DNA of 45,239 bases, taken from the NCBI GenBank assembly GCA_947626525.1, contig CANQSM010000016.1:1-45239 (forward strand), in the 5' to 3' direction. How positions within the stretch are numbered: the first letter of the stretch is position 1; each line of letters opens with the position of its first letter. The notes under the pieces are model-generated. The model searched no databases and was not told the origin of the DNA. It saw only the letters and a program-made list of their open reading frames with translations. Shown piece after piece: positions 1 to 9,481 of this stretch. Position numbers and translations under genes: made by a program. The stretch is from an uncultured Phocaeicola sp. GTDB lineage: Bacteria; Bacteroidota; Bacteroidia; Bacteroidales; Bacteroidaceae.

Positions 1-92
1 GGTTCTTTGTAAAGTTACAAAATATCTATCATATTGGCAAATAATTAGTTGACTAAATTCTGAATATCCCTAAATAATAAAAAATTGAATTT

Positions 93-911
93 ATGAAAAA
101 AATAATACTAAGTTTGTTTGCAGCGTTGGGGACATTGTTCACTTCATGCGGTGACGACATCGATTTGGTTATCCCTTATCCTACCAATATTACTTTCGAG
201 GAGTTGGAGATTCCAACCCGTTTCTCTCATGTCATTCCTGATAACGGTTTCTCGGTACAAGGGCTGAATTTCCGCACAGTGAAAGCCGCGGATGGACAGT
301 TGGCGGGAGGATTCTGTTACAGTAATCGTTCCAATCGTTCGTTTGTTTGGCAAAATACGCCGGAAGCGATAGATTCCATTCGTTACAGTGTGTGGTCGAC
401 AAGGCCCAATAATACGGGAAATTATTTGGTGTGCCATGTGGCGGGTGATGACGCTTATTTTACGTTGGATAAGGCTCGGACTATCGATTACATGTTGGTT
501 GCCAACACTACGTGGGTCTATTTGGCTACTACGTATGGCGATACATACGGAACCGAGGAGAGGCCGGTTGTCAATCCGAATATCCCGAGCAAACCCAAGG
601 GCGTGTGGCATACGTATGTGCCGGGTGGGGTAAAGAGAATGGCGAAAAACGATTACTTCACCTTGACGGTAAAAGGCTATAAAGGAAACACCGAGACAGG
701 TACCATATCGTTCGATTTGGTTTGTAAAAAGGGGCACAATGCCGATTATCCGGCTTGGGATTATACCGTGACGGATTGGCGTAAACTGGAACTTTCTTCT
801 TTGGGCGAAGTGGATAAAGTGGTATTTTATTTGGACTCATCCGATAAGGAGGGACAGGTGATGCGCACTCCGTCTTGGTTTTGCTTGGATGGAATTCAGC
901 TGAAGCAATAA
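93..911 (+). CDS. DUF4465-family surface lipoprotein
   Basis: 272-residue exported lipoprotein. The first ~19 residues form a signal peptide ending in a lipobox (LFTSC), and the Cys is followed by GDD, the acidic pattern associated with surface export of Bacteroidetes lipoproteins. The body has the DUF4465 layout: an opening TNITFEEL strand, a central N-G-N-Y segment, and a closing W-x-C-L-D-G-I motif. Some DUF4465 proteins (BtuH) are known to bind vitamin B12 at the Bacteroides surface, but no btu or TonB-transporter gene is visible here, so the ligand is open. A hairpin terminator follows directly and separates it from tsaB. The upstream gene lies outside the window. Confidence 0.8.
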   Translation: MKKIILSLFAALGTLFTSCGDDIDLVIPYPTNITFEELEIPTRFSHVIPDNGFSVQGLNFRTVKAADGQLAGGFCYSNRSNRSFVWQNTPEAIDSIRYSVWSTRPNNTGNYLVCHVAGDDAYFTLDKARTIDYMLVANTTWVYLATTYGDTYGTEERPVVNPNIPSKPKGVWHTYVPGGVKRMAKNDYFTLTVKGYKGNTETGTISFDLVCKKGHNADYPAWDYTVTDWRKLELSSLGEVDKVVFYLDSSDKEGQVMRTPSWFCLDGIQLKQ

Positions 912-929
912 ATTTCTTTTTTTGGATAG

Positions 930-986
930 GAAATGAGGACGGTTTGGAAGTGTCCATGCCGTTCCTCATTTCTTTCTGTTTTTTTT
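930..986 (+). terminator. Rho-independent terminator after the DUF4465 gene
   Basis: A 13-bp stem (GAAATGAGGACGG pairing with CCGTTCCTCATTTC, with one bulged T) is followed closely by a run of eight T. It starts 18 bp after the stop codon. Confidence 0.8.
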
Positions 987-1016
987 CGTTGGTTCCGAAG
1001 ATTTATGCTATTTTTG
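985..1016 (+). promoter_or_regulatory. Probable promoter of tsaB
   Basis: A -7 element TATTTTTG (1009-1016) fits the Bacteroidetes TAnnTTTG consensus. A weaker -33 element TTCG lies 20 bp upstream. Transcription would begin about 20 bp before the tsaB start codon. Confidence 0.5.
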
Positions 1017-1043
1017 CACTGGAATACATCACGTAAGGAATAA

Positions 1044-1733
1044 ATGTCGTGCATTTTACATATTGAAACGTCTACGGAGGTCTGTTCCGTTGCCGTCAGC
1101 GGAGAAGGACAATGCCTCTTTTCCAGAGAGGATTATAAAGGTCTGTCGCATGCCGTTTCGTTGGGCGTGTTTGTGGAGGAAGCCTTATCTTTTGTCGATG
1201 GTCATGGCATGCCGCTGGATGCGGTGGCTGTAAGTTGCGGTCCCGGTTCGTATACAGGTTTGCGTATCGGAGTGTCTATGGCGAAAGGGATTTGTTATGG
1301 GCGCGATTTGAAATTAATAGCTCTTCCTACCCCGAAGGTCTTATGTGTACCGGTGCTTTTACGACATGAGTTGCCGGATGATGCGTTGCTTTGCCCTATG
1401 ATTGACGCGCGTCGTATGGAAGTGTATGCCGCGGTTTATGACAAAGCCCTCAATCCGGTGAAAGAGATTGCGGCTGATGTTGTGGACGAAAACTCTTATT
1501 TGAGCTTCTTGGAAGCTCATCCTGTTTATTTTTTCGGTAACGGAGCCGTTAAATGCCGGGAGAAAATAACACACTTCAATGCGCATTTTATCGAAGAGAT
1601 TGTGCCGTTGGCCAAGTGGATGTTTCCGTTGGCAGAGAAAGCCGTTGCCGTTCAGGATTTTAAAGACGTTGCCTATTTCGAGCCTTTTTACCTGAAAGAG
1701 TTTGTGGCGTCCAAACCGAAAAAACTTTTGTGA
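1044..1733 (+). CDS. tsaB: tRNA threonylcarbamoyladenosine biosynthesis protein TsaB
   Basis: 229 residues, usual length for TsaB, the non-catalytic ASKHA-fold partner of TsaD in making t6A37 in ANN-decoding tRNAs. Recognised by the N-terminal I-x-T-S-T strand and the SCGPGSYTGLRIG loop near residue 65, followed by A-K-G-I-C. The distant tsaE at 34.2 kb encodes the ATPase of the same pathway. The start ATG lies just behind a consensus-like promoter. Confidence 0.92.
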   Translation: MSCILHIETSTEVCSVAVSGEGQCLFSREDYKGLSHAVSLGVFVEEALSFVDGHGMPLDAVAVSCGPGSYTGLRIGVSMAKGICYGRDLKLIALPTPKVLCVPVLLRHELPDDALLCPMIDARRMEVYAAVYDKALNPVKEIAADVVDENSYLSFLEAHPVYFFGNGAVKCREKITHFNAHFIEEIVPLAKWMFPLAEKAVAVQDFKDVAYFEPFYLKEFVASKPKKLL

Positions 1734-1791
1734 GGGTAAGCTTTGCGTGACTGTGACTGATTTATAGTATATATAATTTCAATTTACATAG

Positions 1792-2427
1792 ATGGAGAAA
1801 TATTTGGAGTATAATACTCAACGGGAAAAATTACCGCTCCCCGAGTATGGCCGGAGTATTCAGAATATGGTGGATTATGCCTTGACGATTGAGGATCGCG
1901 CGGAGCGTCAGCGTTGTGCCAACACCATTATCAATATGATGGGAAACATGTTCCCGCATTTGCGGGATGTGCCCGATTTTAAGCACAAACTGTGGGATCA
2001 TTTGGCTATTATGTCCGATTTTAAGTTGGATATTGATTTTCCCTATGAAATAGTAAAGAAGGATTACCTGAATGTAAAACCGGAACGTGTGCCCTATCAG
2101 AATAGCCGTATTCGTTACCGTCATTACGGACGTCTGATTGAACGTCTTATACAGAAGGCTGTGGAGTATCCGGAAGGGGAAGAGAAAAAGCATCTGATTC
2201 GCTTGATAGCCAACCATATGAAGAAAGATTTCATGGTATGGAACAAGGATACAGTGGAGGACAAGAAAATTTTTGATGATATAGATGAATATTCTCAAGG
2301 TGCCATTCATTTGAGCGAAGCGGATATACAGCTGGTTGGTGGACAGAGTAACCAGCATCAGCAGCGAAACAATTATGTTTCACGCAAGCGGATGACCAAT
2401 AACAACGGACAAAAACGTAAATACTGA
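1792..2427 (+). CDS. DUF4290 family protein
   Basis: 211-residue cytoplasmic protein of a Bacteroidetes-restricted family with no known function. It is highly charged, has no signal peptide or membrane segment, and carries the conserved start Y-N-T-Q-R-E-K-L and the HLRDVPDFKHKLWDHLAIMS-type core near residues 60-80. The C-terminal ~35 residues are rich in Gln, Asn, Arg and Lys and look disordered, possibly nucleic-acid binding. It sits 41 bp before murA, a conserved neighbour arrangement in this group, so co-transcription with the envelope genes is likely. Confidence 0.85.
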   Translation: MEKYLEYNTQREKLPLPEYGRSIQNMVDYALTIEDRAERQRCANTIINMMGNMFPHLRDVPDFKHKLWDHLAIMSDFKLDIDFPYEIVKKDYLNVKPERVPYQNSRIRYRHYGRLIERLIQKAVEYPEGEEKKHLIRLIANHMKKDFMVWNKDTVEDKKIFDDIDEYSQGAIHLSEADIQLVGGQSNQHQQRNNYVSRKRMTNNNGQKRKY

Positions 2428-2467
2428 TTATTACCTTAATATACAATACAACATTAAATCTGCTACT

Positions 2468-3772
2468 ATGGCTTCATTTGTTATTGAAGGAGGATATAAA
2501 TTACAAGGTGATATATATCCTCAAGGTGCGAAAAACGAAGTACTTCAGATATTGTGTGCTACTTTGTTGACCACAGAGGAAGTGACGATACATAACGTTC
2601 CCGATATTCTGGACGTGAATAACCTGATACAGCTCTTGAGAGAGATGGGGGTGACTGTCACCAAGATAGGGGTGGATTCGTATACATTTAAAGCTGATGC
2701 GGTGGATTTGGATTATATTGAAAGTGAAGCCTTTTTGAAGAAATGTGCGAAATTGAGAGGGTCAGTGATGTTGATAGGTCCGATGATTGCCCGTTTCGGC
2801 AAAGCCATGATTTCCAAACCGGGAGGAGACAAGATTGGCCGCCGTCGTTTGGATACGCATTTTCTCGGAATCCAGAAATTGGGTGCGGAATTCCGTTATA
2901 ATGCAGCCAAGGAGGCTTTTGAAATTATTGCGAAGCAGTTGAAAGGAGTATACATGTTGCTGGATGAGGCTTCGGTAACAGGTACGGCCAATATTGTGAT
3001 GGCTGCCGTGATGGCCGATGGGGTGACTACCATTTATAATGCGGCTTGCGAACCTTATTTGCAACAACTCTGTAAAATGCTGAATCGGATGGGGGCTAAA
3101 ATAAGTGGCATTGCTTCCAACCGTTTGACGATTGAAGGAGTGAAGGAACTGAACGGGTGCGAACACACGGTGCTGCCGGATATGATTGAGGTTGGTAGTT
3201 TTATCGGTATGGCAGCCATGACCGGAAGTGAACTGACCATTAAGAATGTGTCGCATGAGAACCTGGGTATTATTCCCGATAGTTTCCGCCGTTTGGGTAT
3301 TCAGATGGAGCAGCGGGGAGATGATATTTTTATTCCGGAACAGGAGCATTATGAAATTGAATCGTTTATGGATGGCTCCATCATGACCATTGCCGATGCG
3401 CCTTGGCCCGGTTTGACTCCTGACTTGTTGAGTGTCATGTTGGTGGTGGCAACACAGGCAAAGGGAAGTGTGCTGATTCATCAGAAGATGTTTGAAAGCC
3501 GTCTGTTCTTTGTGGATAAGCTGATTGATATGGGAGCTCAGATCATTCTCTGTGATCCCCATCGTGCCGTAGTGATTGGGCATGACAAGAACTTCCGTTT
3601 GCGCGGAGGAACAATGACCTCACCGGATATTCGTGCCGGAATCGCTTTGCTGATTGCCGCAATGAGCGCGGAAGGCATTAGCCGGATCAATAATATAGAG
3701 CAGATAGACCGTGGGTATCAAGATATTGAACGTCGTCTGAACGCTTTGGGAGCGCGTATTACACGTATATGA
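2468..3772 (+). CDS. murA: UDP-N-acetylglucosamine 1-carboxyvinyltransferase (MurA)
   Basis: 434 residues, full length. Transfers enolpyruvate from PEP to UDP-GlcNAc, the first committed step of peptidoglycan synthesis. The catalytic Lys-Asn pair is present at 22-23 (GAKNE), and the two-domain inverted alpha/beta barrel pattern runs throughout. The loop that in E. coli reads PGGC (Cys115, the fosfomycin target) reads PGGDKIG here, with Asp at 121 (codon GAC at 2828-2830). Asp at this position is known to keep MurA active while preventing covalent capture by fosfomycin. The stop overlaps the rimM start by four bases (ATGA). Confidence 0.96.
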   Translation: MASFVIEGGYKLQGDIYPQGAKNEVLQILCATLLTTEEVTIHNVPDILDVNNLIQLLREMGVTVTKIGVDSYTFKADAVDLDYIESEAFLKKCAKLRGSVMLIGPMIARFGKAMISKPGGDKIGRRRLDTHFLGIQKLGAEFRYNAAKEAFEIIAKQLKGVYMLLDEASVTGTANIVMAAVMADGVTTIYNAACEPYLQQLCKMLNRMGAKISGIASNRLTIEGVKELNGCEHTVLPDMIEVGSFIGMAAMTGSELTIKNVSHENLGIIPDSFRRLGIQMEQRGDDIFIPEQEHYEIESFMDGSIMTIADAPWPGLTPDLLSVMLVVATQAKGSVLIHQKMFESRLFFVDKLIDMGAQIILCDPHRAVVIGHDKNFRLRGGTMTSPDIRAGIALLIAAMSAEGISRINNIEQIDRGYQDIERRLNALGARITRI

Positions 3773-4305
3773 TAAAGAAAGAAGACGTTTATAAAATAGG
3801 CTTGTTGACCAAACCGCATGGGGTGAAAGGGGAAATCGCTTTCTCTTTCACCGATGATGTGTTCGACAGGGTAGACTGCGACTATCTCATTTGCTTGCTC
3901 GAAGGAATACTGGTTCCTTTTTATATAGAAGAATATCGTTTCAAGTCCGATTCGGTGGCATTGGTTAAGTTCGAGAGGATTGATTCATCCGAGCAGGCGC
4001 GGCGCTTTACGAATGTGGAGGTTTATTTTCCTTTGTCATTGGCTGAAGATGCGCCGGAAGGGGAATTGTCGTGGAATTATTTTGTCGGCTTTCAGGTAGA
4101 AGATGCCCGTTTTGGTAAACTGGGCAGGATAACGGAAGTGGATGATTCTACGATTAATGCTCTTTTTGTGATTGATCATGACGGAAAAGAACTTTTGGTT
4201 CCGGCTCGGGAAGAGTTTATCAATCATTTGGACAGTCGGCGACGAACCATGACATTACAACTTCCCGACGGATTATTGGATATGGAACGGGCAGAAATGG
4301 TGTAG
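3769..4305 (+). CDS. rimM: Ribosome maturation factor RimM
   Basis: 178 residues, normal for RimM, which binds S19 and assists 30S head assembly. The N-terminal beta-barrel begins with [14 protein letters not shown], the family signature, and the PRC-barrel half includes D-D-S-T-I-N-A and L-L-V-P-A-R-E-E-F. The ATGA overlap with murA indicates translational coupling. In many other bacteria rimM sits with trmD and rpsP; here it is in the murA-dxr block. Confidence 0.93.
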   Translation: MIKKEDVYKIGLLTKPHGVKGEIAFSFTDDVFDRVDCDYLICLLEGILVPFYIEEYRFKSDSVALVKFERIDSSEQARRFTNVEVYFPLSLAEDAPEGELSWNYFVGFQVEDARFGKLGRITEVDDSTINALFVIDHDGKELLVPAREEFINHLDSRRRTMTLQLPDGLLDMERAEMV

Positions 4306-4365
4306 CGATAGTTTCTCCAATCGTTAAAATGAATGAAGAATGGGCGTTGTTTAGGGATAAATTCG

Positions 4366-4373
4366 TACTTTTG
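4366..4373 (+). promoter_or_regulatory. Possible -7 element before the M23 peptidase gene
   Basis: TACTTTTG matches TAnnTTTG 21 bp before the start codon, in the 88-bp gap after rimM. No good TTTG lies at the right distance upstream (only GTTG at 16 bp), so this may be weak or accidental. Confidence 0.35.
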
Positions 4374-4393
4374 TCGGATATTATCCATAAACT

Positions 4394-5254
4394 ATGGTAA
4401 GGAAAAAAAGAAGAAAGCCTTTTTGGCATAATTTCAAGTTTAAATACAAGCTGACAATCATCAATGAAAACACGTTGGAGGAAGTGGTAGGCATCCATGT
4501 CTCCAAGCTGAATGGTGTGTCTGTGCTTCTTACCGTGTTTACATTCCTTTTCATGGTCGCCGCTCTTATCGTTTCCTTTACTCCGTTACGTAACTATCTG
4601 CCGGGTTACATGAACAGTGATGTACGGGGACAAATAGTGAATAACGCGTTAAGGGCCGACTCCTTGCGAGAGCTGGTGGAGCGCCAGAATCTCTATATCA
4701 TGAATATTCAGGATATATTCAAGGGAGTGGTGCGTGCCGATTCTGTCCATTCGCTTGATTCGCTGACGGTGGCGCGTTCGGAAGAGCTGATGGAGCGTAC
4801 GGCGCGGGAGGATGAGTTCAGGAAACAGTTTGAGGAGAATGAAAAATATAATTTGACGAATATACAGACGGACCCGGATGTGGGCGGGTTGATTTTTTAT
4901 CGGCCTACACGAGGGTTGCTGTCTTCGAACTTTAATCCGGATAATCGGCATTTTGGAGTGGATATAGCGGCCAGTCCGAATGAAAGTGTTTTGGCGACTC
5001 TGGATGGGACCGTGGTATTGGGCGGATATACGGCCGAAACAGGGTATGTGATAGAAATTCAGCATAATAGGGATTTTATTTCAGTATATAAGCATTGCGG
5101 TTCTTTGCTCAAAAAAATGGGAGATAAGGTGAAAGCCGGAGAAGTGATTGCGCTGGTGGGCAACACTGGAGCACAAACGACTGGCCCTCATTTGCATTTT
5201 GAACTCTGGCGTAAAGGCGAGGCTTTGAATCCCGAAAAATATATTGTGTTTTAA
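4394..5254 (+). CDS. M23-family membrane-anchored peptidoglycan endopeptidase
   Basis: 286 residues. A basic cytoplasmic N-terminus, one membrane helix at about 42-63, a periplasmic coiled-coil-like stretch (~85-150) and a LytM/M23 domain at the C-terminus. Zinc-site residues are intact: His186 and Asp190 (HFGVD), and His266/His268 (GPHLHFEL), with His234 as further catalytic residue. The enzyme should therefore be active rather than an EnvC/NlpD-like degenerate activator. It would cleave peptide cross-links during growth or division. The stop codon is followed immediately by the dxr start, so the two are coupled. Confidence 0.88.
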   Translation: MVRKKRRKPFWHNFKFKYKLTIINENTLEEVVGIHVSKLNGVSVLLTVFTFLFMVAALIVSFTPLRNYLPGYMNSDVRGQIVNNALRADSLRELVERQNLYIMNIQDIFKGVVRADSVHSLDSLTVARSEELMERTAREDEFRKQFEENEKYNLTNIQTDPDVGGLIFYRPTRGLLSSNFNPDNRHFGVDIAASPNESVLATLDGTVVLGGYTAETGYVIEIQHNRDFISVYKHCGSLLKKMGDKVKAGEVIALVGNTGAQTTGPHLHFELWRKGEALNPEKYIVF

Positions 5255-6418
5255 ATGAAAAAACAAATTGCGATTTTAGGCTCTACCGGTTCTATCGGAA
5301 CCCAGGCTCTTCAGGTGATAGAGGAGCATCCTGATTTGTATGAGGCCTATGCGTTGACAGCCCATAATAAAGTCGATTTACTTATTCAGCAGGCGCGTAA
5401 GTTTATGCCGGAGGCTGTAGTGATTGTCAATGAGGAGAAATATCCTCGGTTGCGGGAAGCCTTGAGTGATTTGCCCATTAAGGTCTATGCCGGTGAGGAG
5501 GCGCTTTGCCAGATTGTGGAATCTGCTCCTATTCATCTTGTGCTGACAGCCATGGTGGGATATGCCGGCTTGCGTCCGACAATCAATGCGATTCGGGCAG
5601 GAAAGGCCATAGCCTTGGCCAATAAGGAAACGCTGGTGGTGGCAGGTGAACTGATAAACAACTTGGCTAATCAGTATCATATTCCGATTCTGCCTGTAGA
5701 TTCGGAGCACTCGGCTGTATTTCAGTGTTTGGCCGGGGAAATGGGGAATCCTGTGGAGAAAGTTATCCTTACGGCTTCGGGAGGTCCATTTCGCGCGTAT
5801 ACGCTGGAACAGTTGCGGACAGTGACCAAGGAACAGGCTTTACATCATCCTAATTGGTCGATGGGAGCGAAAATAACCATTGATTCGGCTTCGATGATGA
5901 ATAAAGGGTTTGAAGTAATGGAGGCCAAATGGCTTTTTGGGGTTCGGCCTGATCAGATAGAGGTGGTAGTACATCCCCAGTCGGTGATTCATTCTATGGT
6001 TCAGTTTCAGGATAGTGCCATTAAGGCACAATTGGGAATGCCTGATATGCGTCTGCCTATTCAATACGCCTTTTCATATCCCGACAGAGTGAAATCTTCA
6101 TTCGAACGGCTTGACTTCTCGAAATGTACGAATCTGACATTCGAACAGCCTGATACAAAACGTTTCCGTAATCTGGCTTTGGCTTATGAGGCTTTGCGCC
6201 AGGCCGGTAATATGCCGTGTATCGTGAATGCGGCCAATGAGATGGTTGTCGCCGCTTTTCTTCGGGATGAAATCAGCTTTCTGGGAATGAGTGAGGTGAT
6301 TGAGCAAACCATGCGGAAAGTGGGCCATATACGTATCCCGACGTATGAAGATTATGTGGCGACGGATGCGGAGGCGCGTCGGAAAGCGCTTGAACTGATT
6401 GGCAGGAATCGGTACTAA
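5255..6418 (+). CDS. dxr: 1-deoxy-D-xylulose 5-phosphate reductoisomerase
   Basis: 387 residues, standard length. Converts DXP to 2-C-methyl-D-erythritol 4-phosphate with NADPH, the first committed step of the MEP isoprenoid pathway. The nucleotide-binding start LGSTGSIGTQAL is at 8-19, and the metal/substrate segments PVDSEHSAVFQ, SGGPFR and NKGFEVMEA are present in order. No intergenic base separates it from the upstream peptidase stop. The link to rseP downstream is common in bacteria. Confidence 0.96.
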   Translation: MKKQIAILGSTGSIGTQALQVIEEHPDLYEAYALTAHNKVDLLIQQARKFMPEAVVIVNEEKYPRLREALSDLPIKVYAGEEALCQIVESAPIHLVLTAMVGYAGLRPTINAIRAGKAIALANKETLVVAGELINNLANQYHIPILPVDSEHSAVFQCLAGEMGNPVEKVILTASGGPFRAYTLEQLRTVTKEQALHHPNWSMGAKITIDSASMMNKGFEVMEAKWLFGVRPDQIEVVVHPQSVIHSMVQFQDSAIKAQLGMPDMRLPIQYAFSYPDRVKSSFERLDFSKCTNLTFEQPDTKRFRNLALAYEALRQAGNMPCIVNAANEMVVAAFLRDEISFLGMSEVIEQTMRKVGHIRIPTYEDYVATDAEARRKALELIGRNRY

Positions 6419-6511
6419 AAAGCAGGGGCGGTGATGAGAGGTTGATGGTAGGGAAATGGAAAAAGATAGATAAGTAAGTAATAATAGAAAGTGAATAAAA
6501 TTAAGTAAACA

Positions 6512-7867
6512 ATGGAAACATTTTTGATTCGTGCCTTGCAGCTGATGATGTCTCTTTCTTTATTGGTCATCATTCATGAGGGAGGGCATTTCCTTTTTGC
6601 GCGACTTTTCAAAGTGCGGGTGGAAAAATTCTGCTTGTTCTTTGATCCTTGGTTTACGCTCTTTAAATTCAAACCGAAAAACAGTGATACAGAATATGGA
6701 TTAGGATGGCTTCCCCTCGGCGGGTATGTGAAGATTTCCGGTATGATAGACGAGTCTATGGATACGGAACAGATGAAACTGCCGGTAAAAGAGTGGGAGT
6801 TTCGTTCCAAACCGGCATGGCAGCGTTTATTGATTATGGTAGGAGGGGTCTTGTTTAATTTCTTGCTGGCGCTGTTTATTTATTCAATGATTCTTTATAC
6901 CTGGGGAGATTCTTATTACCCGTTGCAAGATATGAAGTATGGAATGAAATTCAACGACCGGGCGAAAAAAATAGGTTTCCGTGACGGAGACATCCTGTTG
7001 CGCGCTGATGAGAAAGAGTTTACCCGTTTCGGCATTGATATGTTACGCGATGTGGTGGATGCGAATGTGGTGACCGTGCAACGTGACGGAAAGGAGACTC
7101 CCGTTTATATCCCGGAAGATTTGAGCTTGTTGACGGTAGGAAACGAGATGCCGGCATTTATTGATTTTTTGTTGCCGGCAGTGGTTGATACGGTGATTCC
7201 CGATTACCCGGGCATGGCGGCAGGATTGCAGAAGGGGGATAGTCTGGTGGCCTTGAACGGACAGGGCTTGAGTTCCTGGAATGACTTTACGGAAGCGCTT
7301 GCCGATCTGAAATATAAGGCAGGGGTTGTACCCGATAGTGCCGATTGGAGCCTGATTTCCTTGGGGATCTCTCGGGCAGGCGTGATGGATACACTTTCTG
7401 TGCGACTGGATTCCACCTTTATGGTAGGAGTGGCTCCGCGCGGTTTGGCGGAACTTTATACACCCAAGGAGATCAGGTATGGCTTTTGGGCTTCTTTTCC
7501 CGCCGGTATTACGCATGGAGTGAAGGTGCTGAAAGGCTATGTCAATGACATGAAATATGTATTCTCTAAAGAAGGGGCGAACAGCCTGGGAGGTTTTGCG
7601 ACCATAGGGAGTATTTTCCCGACTCAGTGGGACTGGCATCGTTTTTGGGAGATGACTGCTTTCCTTTCCATCATTCTTGCTTTTATGAATATCCTTCCTA
7701 TCCCGGCTTTGGACGGAGGGCATGTGTTATTCCTGCTGTACGAAATCATTGCCCGTCGGAAACCGAGTGATAAGTTCATGGAACGTGCACAGATTGCAGG
7801 CATGGCTTTGTTGCTGATCTTGTTGGTATGGGCTAATTTCAATGATGTGATAAGATTTGTTTTTTAG
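6512..7867 (+). CDS. rseP: RIP metalloprotease RseP (site-2 protease)
   Basis: 451-residue multi-pass intramembrane zinc protease. The HEGGH zinc motif is at 22-26 in the first membrane helix and the third ligand is in the C-terminal LDGGH motif. A periplasmic region with one clear PDZ-like segment (around PDYPGMAAGLQKGDSL) lies between. The family cleaves membrane-bound anti-sigma factors and remnant signal peptides. The gap from dxr is 93 bp, so it may have its own promoter as well as readthrough. Convergent evidence from the dxr-rseP neighbourhood supports the assignment. Confidence 0.93.
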   Translation: METFLIRALQLMMSLSLLVIIHEGGHFLFARLFKVRVEKFCLFFDPWFTLFKFKPKNSDTEYGLGWLPLGGYVKISGMIDESMDTEQMKLPVKEWEFRSKPAWQRLLIMVGGVLFNFLLALFIYSMILYTWGDSYYPLQDMKYGMKFNDRAKKIGFRDGDILLRADEKEFTRFGIDMLRDVVDANVVTVQRDGKETPVYIPEDLSLLTVGNEMPAFIDFLLPAVVDTVIPDYPGMAAGLQKGDSLVALNGQGLSSWNDFTEALADLKYKAGVVPDSADWSLISLGISRAGVMDTLSVRLDSTFMVGVAPRGLAELYTPKEIRYGFWASFPAGITHGVKVLKGYVNDMKYVFSKEGANSLGGFATIGSIFPTQWDWHRFWEMTAFLSIILAFMNILPIPALDGGHVLFLLYEIIARRKPSDKFMERAQIAGMALLLILLVWANFNDVIRFVF

Positions 7868-8222
7868 CGGATACTTTCCTCCTGTGCTATTGTTTTTGGC
7901 GCGCAAGTTGCCGTAATTGTGATGATTCTTCCGGTAGTACGCGCCATCCTTTTGTACGGATGTTTTATTCCTTTGCCGGAATGGTTTTCCATGAGGGGAT
8001 TTTTATGATTAACATTAATTAATGCGATAGGGGGGGGGAGTTGGTTTAACTTTTTATAATTTTGCGGTGTCTTTTTAAAATACAGGACGTTGTAAGGGTG
8101 TTTCTCCTTTATATAAGGAAGCTGTGTTTTAAGAGGATAGGGACGGATGTTGTCGGATAATTTTGTTAGAAGACGACAATTTTTCCGTCATGTGAGTTTT
8201 AATATATTATGAACCATAACAC
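7868..8222 (+). promoter_or_regulatory. 355-bp leader region with a G9 tract and a -7-like element
   Basis: No gene is visible. A run of nine G lies at 8030-8038, and a TAATTTTG element that fits TAnnTTTG follows at 8057-8064. The poly-G lies about where the -33 contact would be, and no TTTG is seen there. The likely role is to drive the envelope operon that starts at 8223; transcription would leave a leader of about 150 nt. Confidence 0.4.
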
Positions 8223-9461
8223 ATGTCGGTAAGTAGACGATATCTGAGTTTTTTCGATAAGCGGAGAGTAGCGGAACGGAGGGCGATTGTCCTTTTTTTG
8301 TTGGTGCTGGTATCGCTGTGTGCGATGGCGCAGACTTCCGATGGAATAATCAGGACGCTTGTGGCGCATGGATTTGAGAATGTAGGCGTGATGGAAACCG
8401 ATTCCCTTCGCACCATTGTTCTGCAGCCGACCGCCTATAATGTGGTGCCCGATGGAGTGAAAGAGGCTGTCCGCCTTGTGGAGGCGGAGCCTTTTGCGGA
8501 CGGAGGGAAGAAGAATCGTCTTATTGTGTTGGAAAACAATGTGCCGCAATTTTCCGTTTCGCAGGAGTCGGCCGGAGGAAGCTGGAATGTTTCCAAGGAG
8601 TTGAGGTGCGCGTTGGGTGAAATCAATCGGCTGAAAAAGACGAACCGCTCTTATGGCAAGGTGGATTTGGTGATTTATCCTGAATTTTTTTTCCGTAATA
8701 TCCGTTATTCGGTGATGTATGAAGTGCTGCTGAATCTTTGTCCGACCATAGAAGTGTCGCTATGGAAAGGCATGAAGTTCACCGGACAGGTGGTGCTTCC
8801 CGTCATCAACGAGTACGGGGACTTGTATGAGAAGGTGCGTCCGGGCATGGTCACGCTGTCGCAGTCGTTCCGCTTGCCTTGCCGCACGAATGTGACGGCC
8901 TCGGTGGGTTTTTTCAGCGATTTCCGTCACGGTATGTCGGTTTATGCGGAACACTATCTGCCGCGCAACGCATGGGGGCAGTTCTGGTTGGACGCTCGGG
9001 TGGACTGGACGAAACCGGGACGTTTCGATGGCTGGACATATAAGCACGGGGAGGGGACGATGGTGACCGGCTATGCGGGTGTCAACTATTATTGGAAACC
9101 GCATAATGTACAACTTTCCCTGCGCGGACACCGTTTCCTTCTGGGGGAGTATGGGGTGAGGCTGGAAGCCATCCGCCATTTTCGCATCATCTCCATCGGC
9201 CTTTACGGATCGAAGATTCAAAAGAAACCGATGTATGCCCATCATGGTTTCAACGGGGGATTCTTGTTCGCGTTGAATTTCCCGCCGCGCAAATCGAAAC
9301 GTCACGGTTTCATTCCCCGTGTCGAGGCGGGAAATATGGCGTTGAGGTATAATGCCGGTGGTGACAAACGCTATGGGTTCTACTTCGTTACCGCACCTGA
9401 CGATGATGTGTGGCATAAGGTGAACAACAATTCGGACTTTATTCAATCATATATTAATTAA
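8223..9461 (+). CDS. YjbH-like outer-membrane protein, C-terminal-half type
   Basis: 412 residues with a long basic N-terminus, a hydrophobic stretch (~22-35) and a cleavage-like AMAQ site. The mature part is rich in alternating aromatic strands. Near residues 300-360 it has the pattern L-G-E-Y-G-V followed by an aromatic-rich strand and a G-G-F-x-F-A-L-N-F-P strand, which resembles the last strands of YjbH, an outer-membrane protein of exopolysaccharide loci. The N-terminal part contains D-x-V-I-Y-P-E-F-F-F-R. It begins a tight operon with the lipoprotein, a second YjbH-like protein and an OmpA protein. The YjbH link is pattern recognition and moderately sure; function is inferred as outer-membrane. 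Confidence 0.65.
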   Translation: MSVSRRYLSFFDKRRVAERRAIVLFLLVLVSLCAMAQTSDGIIRTLVAHGFENVGVMETDSLRTIVLQPTAYNVVPDGVKEAVRLVEAEPFADGGKKNRLIVLENNVPQFSVSQESAGGSWNVSKELRCALGEINRLKKTNRSYGKVDLVIYPEFFFRNIRYSVMYEVLLNLCPTIEVSLWKGMKFTGQVVLPVINEYGDLYEKVRPGMVTLSQSFRLPCRTNVTASVGFFSDFRHGMSVYAEHYLPRNAWGQFWLDARVDWTKPGRFDGWTYKHGEGTMVTGYAGVNYYWKPHNVQLSLRGHRFLLGEYGVRLEAIRHFRIISIGLYGSKIQKKPMYAHHGFNGGFLFALNFPPRKSKRHGFIPRVEAGNMALRYNAGGDKRYGFYFVTAPDDDVWHKVNNNSDFIQSYIN

Positions 9462-9481
9462 TTTTTAAATTTAATTTTCGT

